Shown here: piece by piece, positions 63,573-64,000 of the stretch
Numbering within the stretch: position 1 is the stretch's first letter
Layout: the number at the start of each line of letters is the position of its first letter
From: Naasia sp. SYSU D00057
GTDB taxonomy: Bacteria; Actinomycetota; Actinomycetes; Actinomycetales; Microbacteriaceae
NCBI RefSeq assembly: GCF_017916505.1
Contig: NZ_JAFMSZ010000004.1
Coordinates: 1-64,000, forward strand
Length of the DNA stretch: 64,000 nt
Direction of reading: 5' to 3'
Notes under the pieces: model-generated
Seen by the model: the letters and a program-made list of their open reading frames with translations, nothing else
The model's database searches: none
What the model was told of the DNA's origin: nothing
Program-made: the position numbers and the translations under genes

Positions 63573-64000
63573 GTGCGCCGATCATTCGCCCTGCTGTGGG
63601 TCTCCCAGGCGGCGTCGGCGCTGGGAACGAGCATCTCGTCGCTCGCGTACCCGCTGCTCGTGCTCGACCTCACCGGGTCCCCGGTGCAGGCGGGGCTCGT
63701 CGGGGGAGTGCAGGCCGCCGCAGCGCTGCTGCTGAAGGTGCCGGGCGGGATCCTCGCCGATCGGCGGCCGCCCCGCGCCCTGATGATCGCCGCGGATGCC
63801 GTCCGCGCCGCCGTCGTCGGCGCGCTGGCGGTGCTGGTGCTGACCGGCGCGGCCACCCTGCCGCTGATCCTCGCCGCGGTCGCGCTCGAGGTCGCGTTCG
63901 GCACGGTATTCGGGCCCGCGGAGTTCTCGCTGGTCCGCTCCGTGGTCCCGGCGGGGGAGCGGGCCCTCGCCGTCGGCCGGATGCAGTCCCGAACTCAGCT
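63573..64000 (+). CDS. MFS transporter, N-terminal part (runs off the window)
   Basis: About 142 residues are present. They open FALLWVSQAASALGTSISSL, followed by YPLLVLDLTGSPVQAG and LKVPGGILADRRPPRALM, the loop between helices 2 and 3. This is the layout of MFS_3/enterobactin-exporter-like efflux proteins. At least four transmembrane segments fall inside the window. The reading frame continues past base 64000. Confidence 0.82.
   Translation, partial: MRRSFALLWVSQAASALGTSISSLAYPLLVLDLTGSPVQAGLVGGVQAAAALLLKVPGGILADRRPPRALMIAADAVRAAVVGALAVLVLTGAATLPLILAAVALEVAFGTVFGPAEFSLVRSVVPAGERALAVGRMQSRTQ

Overview
The window is very GC-rich, gene-dense DNA from a high-GC actinobacterium. The best fit is the family Microbacteriaceae (a relative of Rathayibacter, Leifsonia, Clavibacter or Curtobacterium). 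This rests on gene order and gene types, not on a database match: a fused E2/E1 2-oxoglutarate dehydrogenase (kgd), a SigR/RsrA-type redox sigma/anti-sigma pair beside aroA-rsgA-hisN, the block argS-lysA-hom-thrC-thrB-rho-prfA-prmC, a GuaB1-type GMP reductase, an F420-reductase-like protein, and an iron box of the DtxR/IdeR type.

Layout. 1-4.4 kb: the edge of a surface-glycan cluster (GT2, bifunctional heptose kinase/adenylyltransferase, two GT9 glycosyltransferases), closed by a short-repeat array. 4.4-9.1 kb: hisN, rsgA and aroA divergent from sigR-rsrA, ending in a strong bidirectional terminator. 9.1-14.7 kb: kgd divergent from guaB1. 14.7-15.8 kb: an AbiEi-like/nuclease-like gene bracketed by inverted copies of a palindromic repeat. 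15.9-20.4 kb: two coupled CNNM/CBS membrane proteins, an old-yellow-enzyme homologue and nnrD. 20.4-23.3 kb: a three-gene flavin electron-transfer module (FMN-binding lipoprotein, ApbE, and an RnfD-like membrane domain fused to a flavin reductase). 23.3-29.2 kb: an amino-acid ABC importer, a GT87 glycosyltransferase, small proteins and an MFS exporter. 29.4-33.5 kb: a two-component locus with two paralogous response regulators, one kinase and one kinase-like membrane protein. 33.7-43.9 kb: metX, metY, an acyltransferase, an SDR, a membrane protease candidate with its regulator, a PRTase, an S51-like peptidase, ung, a GNAT and an amidase. 43.9-49.8 kb: an iron-boxed siderophore-interacting protein, then an opposing group (arginase-like, crotonase, flavin disulfide reductase, HExxH protein, SDR). 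49.9-64 kb: tRNA-Arg, an F420-reductase-like gene, a lipoprotein, then the argS-to-prmC block and an MFS gene cut by the window end.

The genes link metabolically. The lysA-hom-thrC-thrB operon makes lysine, homoserine and threonine, and metX/metY carry homoserine to homocysteine. Rho, RF1 and its methylase PrmC are adjacent. Redox functions recur: SigR/RsrA, flavoproteins and iron reduction. Many genes are coupled by 4-base start/stop overlaps (ATGA or GTGA). At least eleven starts have a TANNNT hexamer 6-8 bases upstream and often no good ribosome-binding site, which predicts many leaderless transcripts.

The observations most worth pursuing are the flavin electron-transfer module, the repeat-flanked AbiEi/nuclease-like gene, the two-regulator signalling locus, the acidic extension on SigR, the low-complexity insert in Rho, two families of intergenic palindromic repeats, and an in-frame stop inside a DUF2993-type gene. 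No gap between genes exceeds 300 bases.
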